NCBI GenBank assembly: GCA_011523655.1
Contig: WTGH01000065.1
Location: forward strand, 1-32,778
Reading direction: 5' to 3'
Origin: Rhodospirillaceae bacterium
Lineage (GTDB): Bacteria; Pseudomonadota; Alphaproteobacteria; Bin65
Length of the DNA: 32,778 bases
The notes beneath the pieces were generated by a model that saw only the letters and a program-made list of their open reading frames with translations, was not told the DNA's origin and did not search any database. Shown piece after piece: positions 26,425 to 32,778 of the stretch. Within the stretch, counting starts at the first letter, position 1. Each line of letters starts with the position of its first letter. The translations under genes were made by a program, and so were the position numbers.

Positions 26425-26457
26425 CTCGGAATGAAGGCAAGCCAAGCTTGCGTTTCG
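26395..26457 (-). ncRNA. Candidate small RNA or leader (~60 nt)
   Basis: A promoter (26493-26464) and the terminator hairpin (26424-26405) define a transcript of ~60 nt with two stems: GCAAGC/GCTTGC with a 3-base loop, then the terminator stem. A 29-codon frame starting ATGCGAAACG also spans it and stops exactly at the DUF3800 GTG (overlapping GTGA), so a leader peptide is an alternative. No known RNA family was recognised. Confidence 0.35.
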
Positions 26458-26463
26458 CATGAA

Positions 26464-26493
26464 GATATAGCGGTCCGGAGATGGGCTTGTCAA
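26464..26493 (-). promoter_or_regulatory. Sigma-70-like promoter reading leftward
   Basis: On the minus strand TTGACA (26493-26488) is followed after 18 bases by TATATC (26469-26464). The -35 box is consensus and the -10 box matches at four of six positions. It points at the hairpin and the DUF3800 start. Confidence 0.5.
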
Positions 26494-26702
26494 CCGAATA
26501 AACGACGGGGTTGGCAATGTCAAACCCGTGCCGCCGGCCAATCCGACAGACGATTGCAGTCGCAGAACCTCCGAGCGGGCCGCTTGGGCGCGCGCCGCCG
26601 CCTTGTGGGACTCAAAACCGGGATATCGCCAAAACGGGGCGGCACTTGAACGCGGCCGGCCGTTCGGCTTTATAGGCGGGTCTTCATCGCCGGGAGCCCG
26701 CC

Positions 26703-27482
26703 ATGTACAAGCCGTTCGACCTGACCGGAAAGGTTGCGCTCGTCACCGGCGGCAACGGCGGCATCGGCCTCGGCTTCTGCGAGGCGATGGCGCAGGCCGG
26801 CGCCGACATCTGCATCTGGGGCACCAACGCGGACAAGAACGCCGCCGCGGCCGAAACGCTGGCGGAGACCGGCCGCAAGGTCCGCACGCAGCAGGTCGAC
26901 GTTTCGGACAGCGCGGCGGTCGATGCCGCCTTCGCCAAGACCCTCGCCGAGTTCGGCCGGGTCGACGGCGCGTTCGCCAATGCCGGCGTCACTGGCCGGA
27001 AACGCAGCTTTTTCGATATCGACGACGCCGAATGGCAGCGCGTGATGCAGGTCAACCTGGACGGCGTGTTCTACACCCTGCGCGCGGCGGCCCGGCACAT
27101 GGTCGAGCGCGCGGAGAAGGGCGATCCCGGCGGCCGGCTGGTCGCGACGGCGAGCCTGGCGGCGCTGTCCGGCGCGGCGCGCAACGAGCATTACGGCGCG
27201 ACCAAGGGCGCGGTGGTCTCGATGATCCGGGCGATGGCGGTGGATTTCGCCCGCCACGGCATCACCGCCAACGCCATTCTCCCCGGCTGGATCGAAACCG
27301 ACATGACCGAGACGCTGTTCGCCTGGGACCGGTTCGCCGAGGCCGCCCTGCCCCGGACCCCGGCCGGCCGCTGGGGCAAGCCGGAGGATTTCGGCGGCAT
27401 CGCGGTCTACCTGATGAGCGACGCCTCGGCCTTCCACACCGGCGACAGCCACCTGATCGACGGTGGCTACTGGGTGTTCTAG
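26703..27482 (+). CDS. SDR-family oxidoreductase
   Basis: A 259-residue classical short-chain dehydrogenase: LVTGGNGGIG for NAD(P), FANAGV (NAG), VNLDGVFYTLRAAARHM, then catalytic Ser/Tyr/Lys in ATASLAALSG...HYGATK (YGATK). The C-terminus is SHLIDGGYWVF. GGGAG lies seven bases before the ATG. GC-rich codons match the chromosome, so the insert has ended before this gene. It is a single-gene unit followed by a palindromic repeat. Substrate unknown; it is only distantly similar to the SDR at 21173. Confidence 0.92.
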   Translation: MYKPFDLTGKVALVTGGNGGIGLGFCEAMAQAGADICIWGTNADKNAAAAETLAETGRKVRTQQVDVSDSAAVDAAFAKTLAEFGRVDGAFANAGVTGRKRSFFDIDDAEWQRVMQVNLDGVFYTLRAAARHMVERAEKGDPGGRLVATASLAALSGAARNEHYGATKGAVVSMIRAMAVDFARHGITANAILPGWIETDMTETLFAWDRFAEAALPRTPAGRWGKPEDFGGIAVYLMSDASAFHTGDSHLIDGGYWVF

Positions 27483-27486
27483 GCCG

Positions 27487-27655
27487 CCCTTCGATACGCC
27501 CCGGCCCTTCGATACGCCCGCCCTTCGATACGCCGCCTGCGGCGGCTACTCAGGGTGAGGGTGAAGGGAAGTGAATTCATTACACACCCTCATCCCGAGT
27601 AGGCGCGAAGCGCCGTATCGAGGGAGCCGTATCGAGGGGCCTGCCCTGAGCGACG
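27487..27655. repeat. Dispersed palindromic repeat cluster (REP-like)
   Basis: Three copies of CCCTTCGATACGCC start at 27487, 27505 and 27521. The third opens a long inverted repeat: 27521-27561 pairs with 27587-27624 (arms CCCTTCGATACG...GTGAGGG and CCCTCAT...TATCGAGGG), each arm carrying its own GC hairpin. A partial copy (GCCGTATCGAGGGG) and CCTGCCCTGAGCGACGTCG follow. A related single arm occurs at 32707-32773. It lies between convergent genes, where such elements usually sit. Confidence 0.8.
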
Positions 27656-27673
27656 TCGAAGAGGGGCGCCGGA

Positions 27674-28201
27674 TCAGTAGTTCGGCCAGCGCATCCGCCG
27701 GAGCGGTGCATCCAGCGAAATGATCCCCGGCCCGCCCTTGAAGACAATGGCGGCGAGCACGGCGATCGCCAGCGTCTCCTTGGAGAAGAAGTTCGGATAG
27801 ACGACCACGCCGATGACGAGCGCCATGACGCACAGGACGAACGCCGCGTAGCGCGACGCCAGGCCGACCATCAGGAACAGCGGCGCGATGCTCTCGGCCC
27901 AGACGATCGGATGCATGGAAATGGCGTGGAACCATTCCGGCATCTCAAAACCGAAATACTTGTACTCGGCGAACACGAAATCCTGATTGTCCGCGATCGC
28001 CCAGGGCAGCGGGATGCTCATGAAGCCGAGGTCGATCTTCTCGCCGACCCGGGTCAGAGCCGAGCGGAAGAAAAACAGGCCGACGGCAAACCGCGCGCCG
28101 AGCGCGAGCAGCGAATAGGGGATCAGCTCGAAGAGGCGGAACGTCTGCTGGATCAGGCCGTCCAGCCCCTCTTCCGTCGCCCTGGTTTCGGTCATTCTCA
28201 T
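27674..28201 (-). CDS. DoxX-family membrane protein of the bufferin operon
   Basis: A 175-residue DoxX-type protein with four hydrophobic segments: LLALGARFAVGLFFFRSALT (~33-52), IVWAESIAPLFLMVGLA (~98-114), FVLCVMALVIGVVVY and ETLAIAVLAAIVFKGGPGI. AGGAG nine bases before the ATG at 28201 supports this start over the in-frame ATG two codons later. It is the last gene of the bufA-bufB-bufC-doxX set, 48 bases after bufC. DoxX proteins are regular members of such operons, but their biochemical role there is not settled. Confidence 0.88.
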   Translation of the reverse strand: MRMTETRATEEGLDGLIQQTFRLFELIPYSLLALGARFAVGLFFFRSALTRVGEKIDLGFMSIPLPWAIADNQDFVFAEYKYFGFEMPEWFHAISMHPIVWAESIAPLFLMVGLASRYAAFVLCVMALVIGVVVYPNFFSKETLAIAVLAAIVFKGGPGIISLDAPLRRMRWPNY

Positions 28202-28249
28202 GGGGTTCGGCTCCTTGCGTGACTGGTGTTCCGGGATGCCCTGCCGGAA

Positions 28250-29044
28250 TCAGCCGGCATCGCTGGTGACGTGGGAATGGAATGTGCCGCCCGCCAGATG
28301 TCCGGCGAGGCAGGCCGAAAGATCGAAGTCCGGGTCGGCGGCGACGCCGGCAGCGGCAGCTTCACCGAGCGTATCGCGGGCGGCAAGCGCGCTGAGGAAG
28401 GCGAAGTCGCCGTGCGTCGCCATGACCACGTCGACCTTGCTTTCCGGCCGGCGCACCAGCACGCGCTGCCCGCCCTCCTGCATTGCGGGCGGCCACTGAT
28501 CCGGCCCCGAATCCGGCCCCGGACTCGGCAGCGCCTCGGCGCCCCACAGGTCCCAGACCGGCCAGTCCGATTCGATCAGGCGTACCGTCGGATGCAGCCC
28601 GAGGCGCAGCCCGGCATAGCGTTCCGGCGCCAGTCCGGCGAGATGTCCGGCGTTCAGCGTCTCGGCATCGGCTTCGAAATAGGCCTCGTTCACCGCCCAT
28701 TCGACCCGCGCGAGATCGGGCAGGAAAGGCAGTTCCTCGACCGCCGGCGCAAAGCCGGCCAGGAAGGCCGCAAAGTCGCCGCCATAGGCGAACAACTGGG
28801 GCCGCTGCGGCGGGTATTCCGCGATAAACCGCCGGGCCAGCACGGCGAAATTCTCGTCGCCGACCAGATTGCAGACGGTCGGGAACGCGGCCTCGAGCAC
28901 GCCGGCCAGCGACCGGTAGATATTGTTCCGGTAGATGCCGAAGCGATGGCCGTTCTGCATGCCGCCGGCGGAGAGGGCCGCCACGGCGTCGCTATCGCGG
29001 CCGATCGTTGCGGCGCGGAAGGCGGCTTGCAGGTCAGGCAACAT
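28250..29044 (-). CDS. bufC: DUF2063 protein, putative bufferin maturation partner (BufC-like)
   Basis: A 264-residue protein with the DUF2063 N-terminal domain: [20 protein letters not shown] (residues ~39-58) and [20 protein letters not shown]. The more variable C-terminal part (about 130-264) carries [23 protein letters not shown]2063 proteins accompany MNIO/DUF692 enzymes and are thought to present the precursor peptide to them. The ATG at 29044 lies inside the end of bufB, an 11-base overlap, so translation is coupled; upstream frame extension reads as non-family Arg-rich sequence. Confidence 0.9.
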   Translation of the reverse strand: MLPDLQAAFRAATIGRDSDAVAALSAGGMQNGHRFGIYRNNIYRSLAGVLEAAFPTVCNLVGDENFAVLARRFIAEYPPQRPQLFAYGGDFAAFLAGFAPAVEELPFLPDLARVEWAVNEAYFEADAETLNAGHLAGLAPERYAGLRLGLHPTVRLIESDWPVWDLWGAEALPSPGPDSGPDQWPPAMQEGGQRVLVRRPESKVDVVMATHGDFAFLSALAARDTLGEAAAAGVAADPDFDLSACLAGHLAGGTFHSHVTSDAG

Positions 29045-29951
29045 CGTCCAGAATCCGGGGTTCGGCGCCGAGCCGGTCCAGCGCCGCCTGCGCCCGCGCC
29101 GCTTCGCCGAGCAGGGTGTCGAGCGGCGGCAGGTCCAGATCCCACTCCATGAGAACCGGTTTCGGCCCGATTCGCGCGAGTGCGGCATCCAGCAGGTCCC
29201 AGACCGCCTCTTTCACGGTCGATCCGTGATCGTCGATCAGCACCGGCCGGCCGTCCCACTCGGTGTCGGCGTGGCCGGCGATATGGATTTCGCCGACCAG
29301 CTCGCCGGGAACGGCATCGATGAAATCCTGCGCGTCGTAGCCGTGGTTGAAGGCGCTGACGTGGATGTTGTTGACGTCCAGCAGCAGCCCGCAGCCGCTG
29401 CGCCGCGCGGCCTCCGCGCAGAATTCCCATTCCGGAATCGCCGATTCGGCGAAGGTGACGTAGGAGGACGGATTTTCGATCAGGATACTGCGGCCGAGCG
29501 CGTCCTGCGCCTGGCCGATGTTGCGCACCAGGGTGTCCAGCGCCTCTTCGGTATAGGGCAGAGGCAGCAGGTCGTTCAGATAGTCGCCGCCGGTCGTGCT
29601 CCAGGAGACATGCTCGGAGACCAGGCCGGGCTCGAACCGGTCGAACAGGGACCGCAAAAGCGCAAGATGGGCGGTATCAAGCCCTTCGGCACTGCCGAGC
29701 GACAGGCCGACGCCGTGGCAGCTCAGGGGATAGTGCCGGCGGATCGCCTCGAGCGTCGCCAGCCGCGGACCGCCCGGGCACAGATAGTTTTCGGAATGAA
29801 CCTCGATCCAGGCGGTCGCCGGCCGGCCGTTCAGGAAGTCGCCGTAATGGGTATGGCGCAGGCCGATGCCGGCGGCGGCGGGGATCGGATCGCGCGCGAA
29901 AGCGTCAGCCAGCCCGGTCCCGTGTTCGATGGCCCCGTGTTCGATGGCCAT
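29034..29951 (-). CDS. bufB: DUF692 / MNIO multinuclear iron oxidative enzyme (BufB-like)
   Basis: A ~305-residue TIM-barrel DUF692 protein. Conserved metal-site and fold motifs are all visible: [71 protein letters not shown] and DDHGSTV, in that order. MNIO enzymes oxidise cysteines of partner peptides; in bufferin systems this gives a copper-binding product. The ATG at 29951 has AGGGGAC at good distance and is preferred over one at 29969. A short duplication (EHGAIEHG) follows the start. The gene is 182 bases downstream of bufA, with a terminator in between, and overlaps bufC. Confidence 0.92.
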   Translation of the reverse strand: MAIEHGAIEHGTGLADAFARDPIPAAAGIGLRHTHYGDFLNGRPATAWIEVHSENYLCPGGPRLATLEAIRRHYPLSCHGVGLSLGSAEGLDTAHLALLRSLFDRFEPGLVSEHVSWSTTGGDYLNDLLPLPYTEEALDTLVRNIGQAQDALGRSILIENPSSYVTFAESAIPEWEFCAEAARRSGCGLLLDVNNIHVSAFNHGYDAQDFIDAVPGELVGEIHIAGHADTEWDGRPVLIDDHGSTVKEAVWDLLDAALARIGPKPVLMEWDLDLPPLDTLLGEAARAQAALDRLGAEPRILDDVA

Positions 29952-30080
29952 GCCGTCCCCTGCCGCCATTCGCTACCGCCATTCGCTGCCGCCCGTCGGC
30001 CCTTTATATCTGGACGCCCGCGCACAACTGGCAAGGCGTTTTCCTTCGTCCGGAGACGATAGAGGCGCATGATGCGCAGA

Positions 30081-30115
30081 CGAAAATAAAGGCGGCGCGG
30101 CCGGGCCGCGCCGCC
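30081..30115 (-). terminator. Strong hairpin between bufA and bufB
   Basis: On the minus strand a 12-bp self-complementary GC stem (30115-30104 with 30102-30091) is followed by TTTATTTTCG. It stands 18 bases after the bufA stop, inside the operon. Partial termination here would give more precursor mRNA than enzyme mRNA. Confidence 0.75.
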
Positions 30116-30133
30116 CCTTCGAACTTTCCGGCG

Positions 30134-30427
30134 TCAGCTGGACTTCTTCTTCGGGTTCATACCCTTGAAGGGCTTCGTCTGGCCGCCGGCCTCCATGCAG
30201 GCGTCGGCCGAGGCGACGCCTTTCCAGTCGTCACCGCTGTAGTCGACCTTGGACTGGCCGGCGCAGCTGTGCGTGCCCGCGGCGTTGCCGCAATCGTTCT
30301 GGCCGGCCTTGGCGATGCCGTAGCACTTCGTCTTGGCGGCCATGGCCGGGGTCGCGGCGGTCACTGCGGCCAGGGAAAGGGCGCCGGCAACGGCCGCGGC
30401 AACGGTCAAAGCGTTGACTGTTTTCAT
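30134..30427 (-). CDS. bufA: DUF2282 bufferin precursor (BufA-like)
   Basis: A 97-residue secreted precursor. A signal peptide (about residues 1-31, ending TPAMAA) leads to a short mature chain with four cysteines at 35, 46, 55 and 77, in [21 protein letters not shown] and DACMEAGG, which is the DUF2282 pattern. In characterised bufferins the MNIO enzyme modifies such cysteines to make a periplasmic copper-binding peptide. The Lys-rich end is [14 protein letters not shown] eight bases before the ATG fixes the start; the frame stays open 16 codons further up but that part would precede the signal. First gene of the operon, divergent from the aldolase-like gene. No regulator was seen next to it. 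Confidence 0.92.
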   Translation of the reverse strand: MKTVNALTVAAAVAGALSLAAVTAATPAMAAKTKCYGIAKAGQNDCGNAAGTHSCAGQSKVDYSGDDWKGVASADACMEAGGQTKPFKGMNPKKKSS

Positions 30428-30662
30428 GATGGAATCCTCCGGAATGTCGGTTCTCGGTGAGTGGTGAAAAGCCATACAAACCTACGCATGGGCCCCGGCG
30501 AATCCAATCGCTTTCGTTCACGAAGGCGTGCAAAATCCGTTAGCTGCGGCGGCGTTGAACGGAGCGCCGCGGCACGGTCTTGACCGGCCGGGGGGCGGCG
30601 GCCACATTCCTGCGCCATCGGCCCGACAGACTGTTCACAGATTATTCAGGGAGGCGCCGGCT

Positions 30663-31418
30663 GTGGCGAACCTTTCGACTGAATCCCGGAGCGAAGCGAT
30701 CCGGCAGGCGCGCCGGGACCTCGCCGCCGCCTTGCGCATGGCGGACCGGCTCGGCTTCGGCGAAGGCGTCTGCAACCATTTCAGTTTCGCCGTTCCCGGC
30801 TCCGAAGGCCTGTTCCTGATCAATCCCCGGCGCCTGCACTGGTCGGAGGTCACGGCGTCCAGCCTGCTGCTGGTGGACGACGACGGCGCCCTGGTCGAAG
30901 GCGACGAGCCGCCCGAAGCCAGCGCCTTCTATATCCACTGGCGCCTGCACAAGGCGGCGCCGCAGGCGAAATGCGTCCTGCACACCCACATGCCCCATGC
31001 GACGGCATTGACCATGCTGGAAGACCCCACGCTGCTGCCGCTCAGCCAGACAGCGCTCATGTTCCACAACGATGTCAGCTACGACGACGCCTATAACGGT
31101 CTCGCCGGGTACCGTGAGGAGGGCGACCGCATTGCGGCGGCGCTGGGCAACCGCTCCACCCTGTTTCTCGCCAACCACGGCGTCATCGTGACCGGCGGGA
31201 CCGTGCCGCTCGCCTGGAACCGGCTCTACTACCTGGAACGCGCGGCGATGCACCAGGTCATGGCGCAGTCGACCGGCAAGCCGCTGCGGCCGGTGCCGGA
31301 GGACGTTGCCGAAATGACCGCGCAACAGATCGCGGAAGACGAGGTCGACATGGCGGAGAACCACTTCCGTTCGGTGCATCGGATTCTGGAACGGGAGTGC
31401 CCGGAATACCGCCACTGA
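30663..31418 (+). CDS. Class II aldolase/adducin-family protein
   Basis: A 251-residue member of the fuculose-aldolase/adducin family. It shows GVCNHFSFAVPG (residues ~37-48), the zinc motif VLHTHMPHATALT (~105-117) and ANHGVIVTGG with the third His (~175). It lacks a partner gene that would reveal a sugar pathway, and many members act on unknown hydroxy-acids or keto compounds. The GTG at 30663 is chosen because AGGGAGG (30648-30654) sits eight bases before it; the open frame reaches 45 codons further upstream but that part is unlike the family. Confidence 0.87.
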   Translation: MANLSTESRSEAIRQARRDLAAALRMADRLGFGEGVCNHFSFAVPGSEGLFLINPRRLHWSEVTASSLLLVDDDGALVEGDEPPEASAFYIHWRLHKAAPQAKCVLHTHMPHATALTMLEDPTLLPLSQTALMFHNDVSYDDAYNGLAGYREEGDRIAAALGNRSTLFLANHGVIVTGGTVPLAWNRLYYLERAAMHQVMAQSTGKPLRPVPEDVAEMTAQQIAEDEVDMAENHFRSVHRILERECPEYRH

Positions 31419-31439
31419 TGCGCTGCCTGCGACAGCGTC

Positions 31440-31805
31440 ATGAACGCCGCTGCGAAATCGGGAAAGAAGCGATCCGCCCGCCCCGCCGGGAAGAAGCGGC
31501 CCCTGCCGAAGGCCGCCCGCCCGCGGGCACGCAAATCCCGGGCGCGCGAACCCCTAAAGCGCCAATCGGCGACGCGCGCCGCCTTCTCCATCGCCCTGTC
31601 GCTGTTCGCCCTTCCCATGGCCGTCGCCGGCCTGATGGTTCCGCTGCCGGCCGGGCTGGCTGCCGTGCTCATGGCCGGAGTCGCGCTGATCGCCGGGCGC
31701 GGCCGGAAATGGCCGGTCCGGATTGCGCTGGCGGCCTTCGTTCTCGGCGTTTGCGGCCTGATCGGCGGACTGGTGATCGGCCTGACCGTAACGGCGCCCG
31801 CATGA
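31440..31805 (+). CDS. Small membrane protein of unknown function
   Basis: A 121-residue frame, not recognised. The first ~45 residues are strongly basic (many Lys/Arg/Pro/Ala). Hydrophobic segments follow at ~46-85 (probably two helices: AAFSIALSLFALPMAVAGLM and GLAAVLMAGVALIAG) and ~91-117 (ALAAFVLGVCGLIGGLVIGL). That suggests an inner-membrane protein with a cytoplasmic basic tail. It lies 21 bases after the aldolase-like gene and 34 before the NUDIX gene, in the same direction. No clear ribosome-binding site was seen. Confidence 0.5.
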   Translation: MNAAAKSGKKRSARPAGKKRPLPKAARPRARKSRAREPLKRQSATRAAFSIALSLFALPMAVAGLMVPLPAGLAAVLMAGVALIAGRGRKWPVRIALAAFVLGVCGLIGGLVIGLTVTAPA

Positions 31806-31839
31806 GCGGGCGACGGGCCGGCAACCCTGCGCGCGGCGC

Positions 31840-32703
31840 ATGAGCTTCCTGGACCGGATTCGCGAAATCAACCGGCACGATCCGGAGGCCTTTGCGCCGT
31901 TTGCCGTCGATGGCCGGCGCCTCGGCGCGGTGCGCAACGACCGGATCGAGGCGTTGCTCGCCGCCACCGCCGCCATCGTCCGTTCCGGCGACGGCGGCCT
32001 GATCTTTGCGGACGGCCTGGCTGCCGGAGAGCCGGGGGCGGTGGCGGCGCGAAACGAGGCCATGGCCGGGGCGGCGGCGCGCCTGTCGGCGGCCGGAGCC
32101 ATCGCGCGGCTGCGCGGCGAGCTTTATCCGGCGGCGTGCCGGTTCGGCGAAACGCCCGCCTTCGTCGTCGACCGGGCCGCCGTGCCCTTTTTCGGGCTGC
32201 GCGCCTGGGGCGTTCACCTCAACGGCTACACATGGCGCGACGGCGCGCTGCACATGTGGATCGGGCGGCGCGCCAGGGACAAGCCGACCTATCCGGGCCG
32301 GCTCGACAATATGGTGGCCGGCGGCCAGCCCGCCGGGCTCGGCCTGATGGAAAACCTGGTCAAGGAATGCGCCGAGGAAGCGGATATTCCCGAATCCCTC
32401 GCCCGCCGGGCACGGCCGGCCGGCGCCATCACCTATGTCCAGCAGGCGCCGGAAGGCCTCAAGCCCGACGTGCAATTCTGTTTCGACCTGGAACTGCCGC
32501 CGGATTTCGCGCCCCGCAACACCGACGGCGAGATCGAGAGTTTCGCCCTCTGGCCGATCGAACGGGTCGCGCGCACGGTCGCCGAAACGCGGGAATTCAA
32601 GGACAACTGCAACCTGGTCATCATCGACTTCCTGATCCGCCACGGCCTGATCCCGCCGGACGACCCGGACTATGTCGCCCTGGTCGGCGGGCTCCGTCCC
32701 TGA
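31840..32703 (+). CDS. DUF4743 / NUDIX hydrolase
   Basis: A 287-residue protein with an N-terminal DUF4743-like part (~1-120) and a C-terminal NUDIX domain. The NUDIX box is variant: VAGGQPAGLGLMENLVKECA followed by EEADIPE, where Lys replaces the first Arg of REUxEE. GVHLNGYTW and MWIGRRARDKPTYPGRLDNM precede it, as in this family, related to the NUDIX part of eukaryotic thiamine-pyrophosphokinase-like fusions. Pyrophosphate bonds of a nucleotide- or thiamine-type compound are the likely target. The start MSFLDRIREINRHD is the typical family beginning. Confidence 0.9.
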   Translation: MSFLDRIREINRHDPEAFAPFAVDGRRLGAVRNDRIEALLAATAAIVRSGDGGLIFADGLAAGEPGAVAARNEAMAGAAARLSAAGAIARLRGELYPAACRFGETPAFVVDRAAVPFFGLRAWGVHLNGYTWRDGALHMWIGRRARDKPTYPGRLDNMVAGGQPAGLGLMENLVKECAEEADIPESLARRARPAGAITYVQQAPEGLKPDVQFCFDLELPPDFAPRNTDGEIESFALWPIERVARTVAETREFKDNCNLVIIDFLIRHGLIPPDDPDYVALVGGLRP

Positions 32704-32706
32704 CCA

Positions 32707-32773
32707 CACTTCAATACGCCCCGCCCTTCGATACGCCCCGGCCGGGGGCCGGGGCTACTCAGATCCTATGAGG
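32707..32773. repeat. Second copy of the dispersed palindromic repeat
   Basis: Contains CTTCAATACGCC and CCCTTCGATACGCC (32724-32737), then a GC hairpin (CCCCGGCC...GGCCGGGG), CTACTCAG and ATGAGG. This is the left arm of the element at 27521-27561 with a different hairpin sequence. The window ends before a right arm could be seen. Confidence 0.75.
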
Positions 32774-32778
32774 CGGAT

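Noticed and set aside
26425..26702. A tRNA or other structural RNA as integration target near the promoter region
   Set aside because: No GGTTCGAATCC-like T-arm or cloverleaf could be found on either strand.
30428..30662. An ECF-sigma-type promoter for bufA
   Set aside because: GGATTC and CGTA occur upstream, but only 13 bases apart rather than the usual ~16, so it was not called.

Overview
The window is a GC-rich (roughly two-thirds G+C by eye) chromosomal segment of an alphaproteobacterium, most like Rhodospirillales and relatives. The pointers are the rplY-pth pair, a MaoC-ribF-ileS-lspA-lipoprotein-M16-M16 run, a short pgi, a fused indolepyruvate ferredoxin oxidoreductase of about 1170 residues, and frequent ATGA start/stop overlaps. 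I found no rRNA, tRNA or CRISPR array.

Layout. 1-2405 (minus): peptidyl-tRNA hydrolase (runs off the left edge), ribosomal protein L25/Ctc, PRPP synthetase. 2705-17957 (plus): indolepyruvate ferredoxin oxidoreductase, MaoC hydratase, ribF, ileS, lspA, a lipoprotein, two M16 peptidases (one with the zinc motif, one without), pgi, mutL, then a terminator. 18080-23132 (minus): a tightly packed, partly overlapping set (alpha/beta hydrolase, SDR dehydrogenase, low-molecular-weight phosphatase, amidase) followed by two SnoaL/NTF2-like proteins. It looks like an accessory catabolic or modification cluster with no obvious substrate.

23355-26374 is the accessory hot spot. A DUF3800-family gene is in two pieces on the minus strand: its first ~22 codons at 26374-26297 and its C-terminal third at ~23711-23355. 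Between them is a ~2.6 kb insert that is clearly AT-richer than the flanks. It holds a tyrosine-integrase fragment, a ParA-type ATPase, a translationally coupled 136-residue protein of unknown function with a SAP/Rho-N-like N-terminus, and an exported SNase-fold protein that seems to have lost its catalytic residues. About 270 bases with inverted repeats follow. The ParA plus small-protein pair is the best candidate here for an undescribed two-gene system. Upstream of the DUF3800 start are a good promoter and a perfect hairpin that could make a ~60-nt RNA or act as a leader attenuator.

26703-32703: an SDR gene, a dispersed palindromic repeat, then a complete bufferin-type (MNIO/DUF692) copper-peptide operon on the minus strand: bufA precursor, a strong terminator hairpin, bufB, bufC, doxX. 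It is followed on the plus strand by a class II aldolase-like protein, a small membrane protein and a DUF4743/NUDIX hydrolase. A second copy of the dispersed repeat ends the window.
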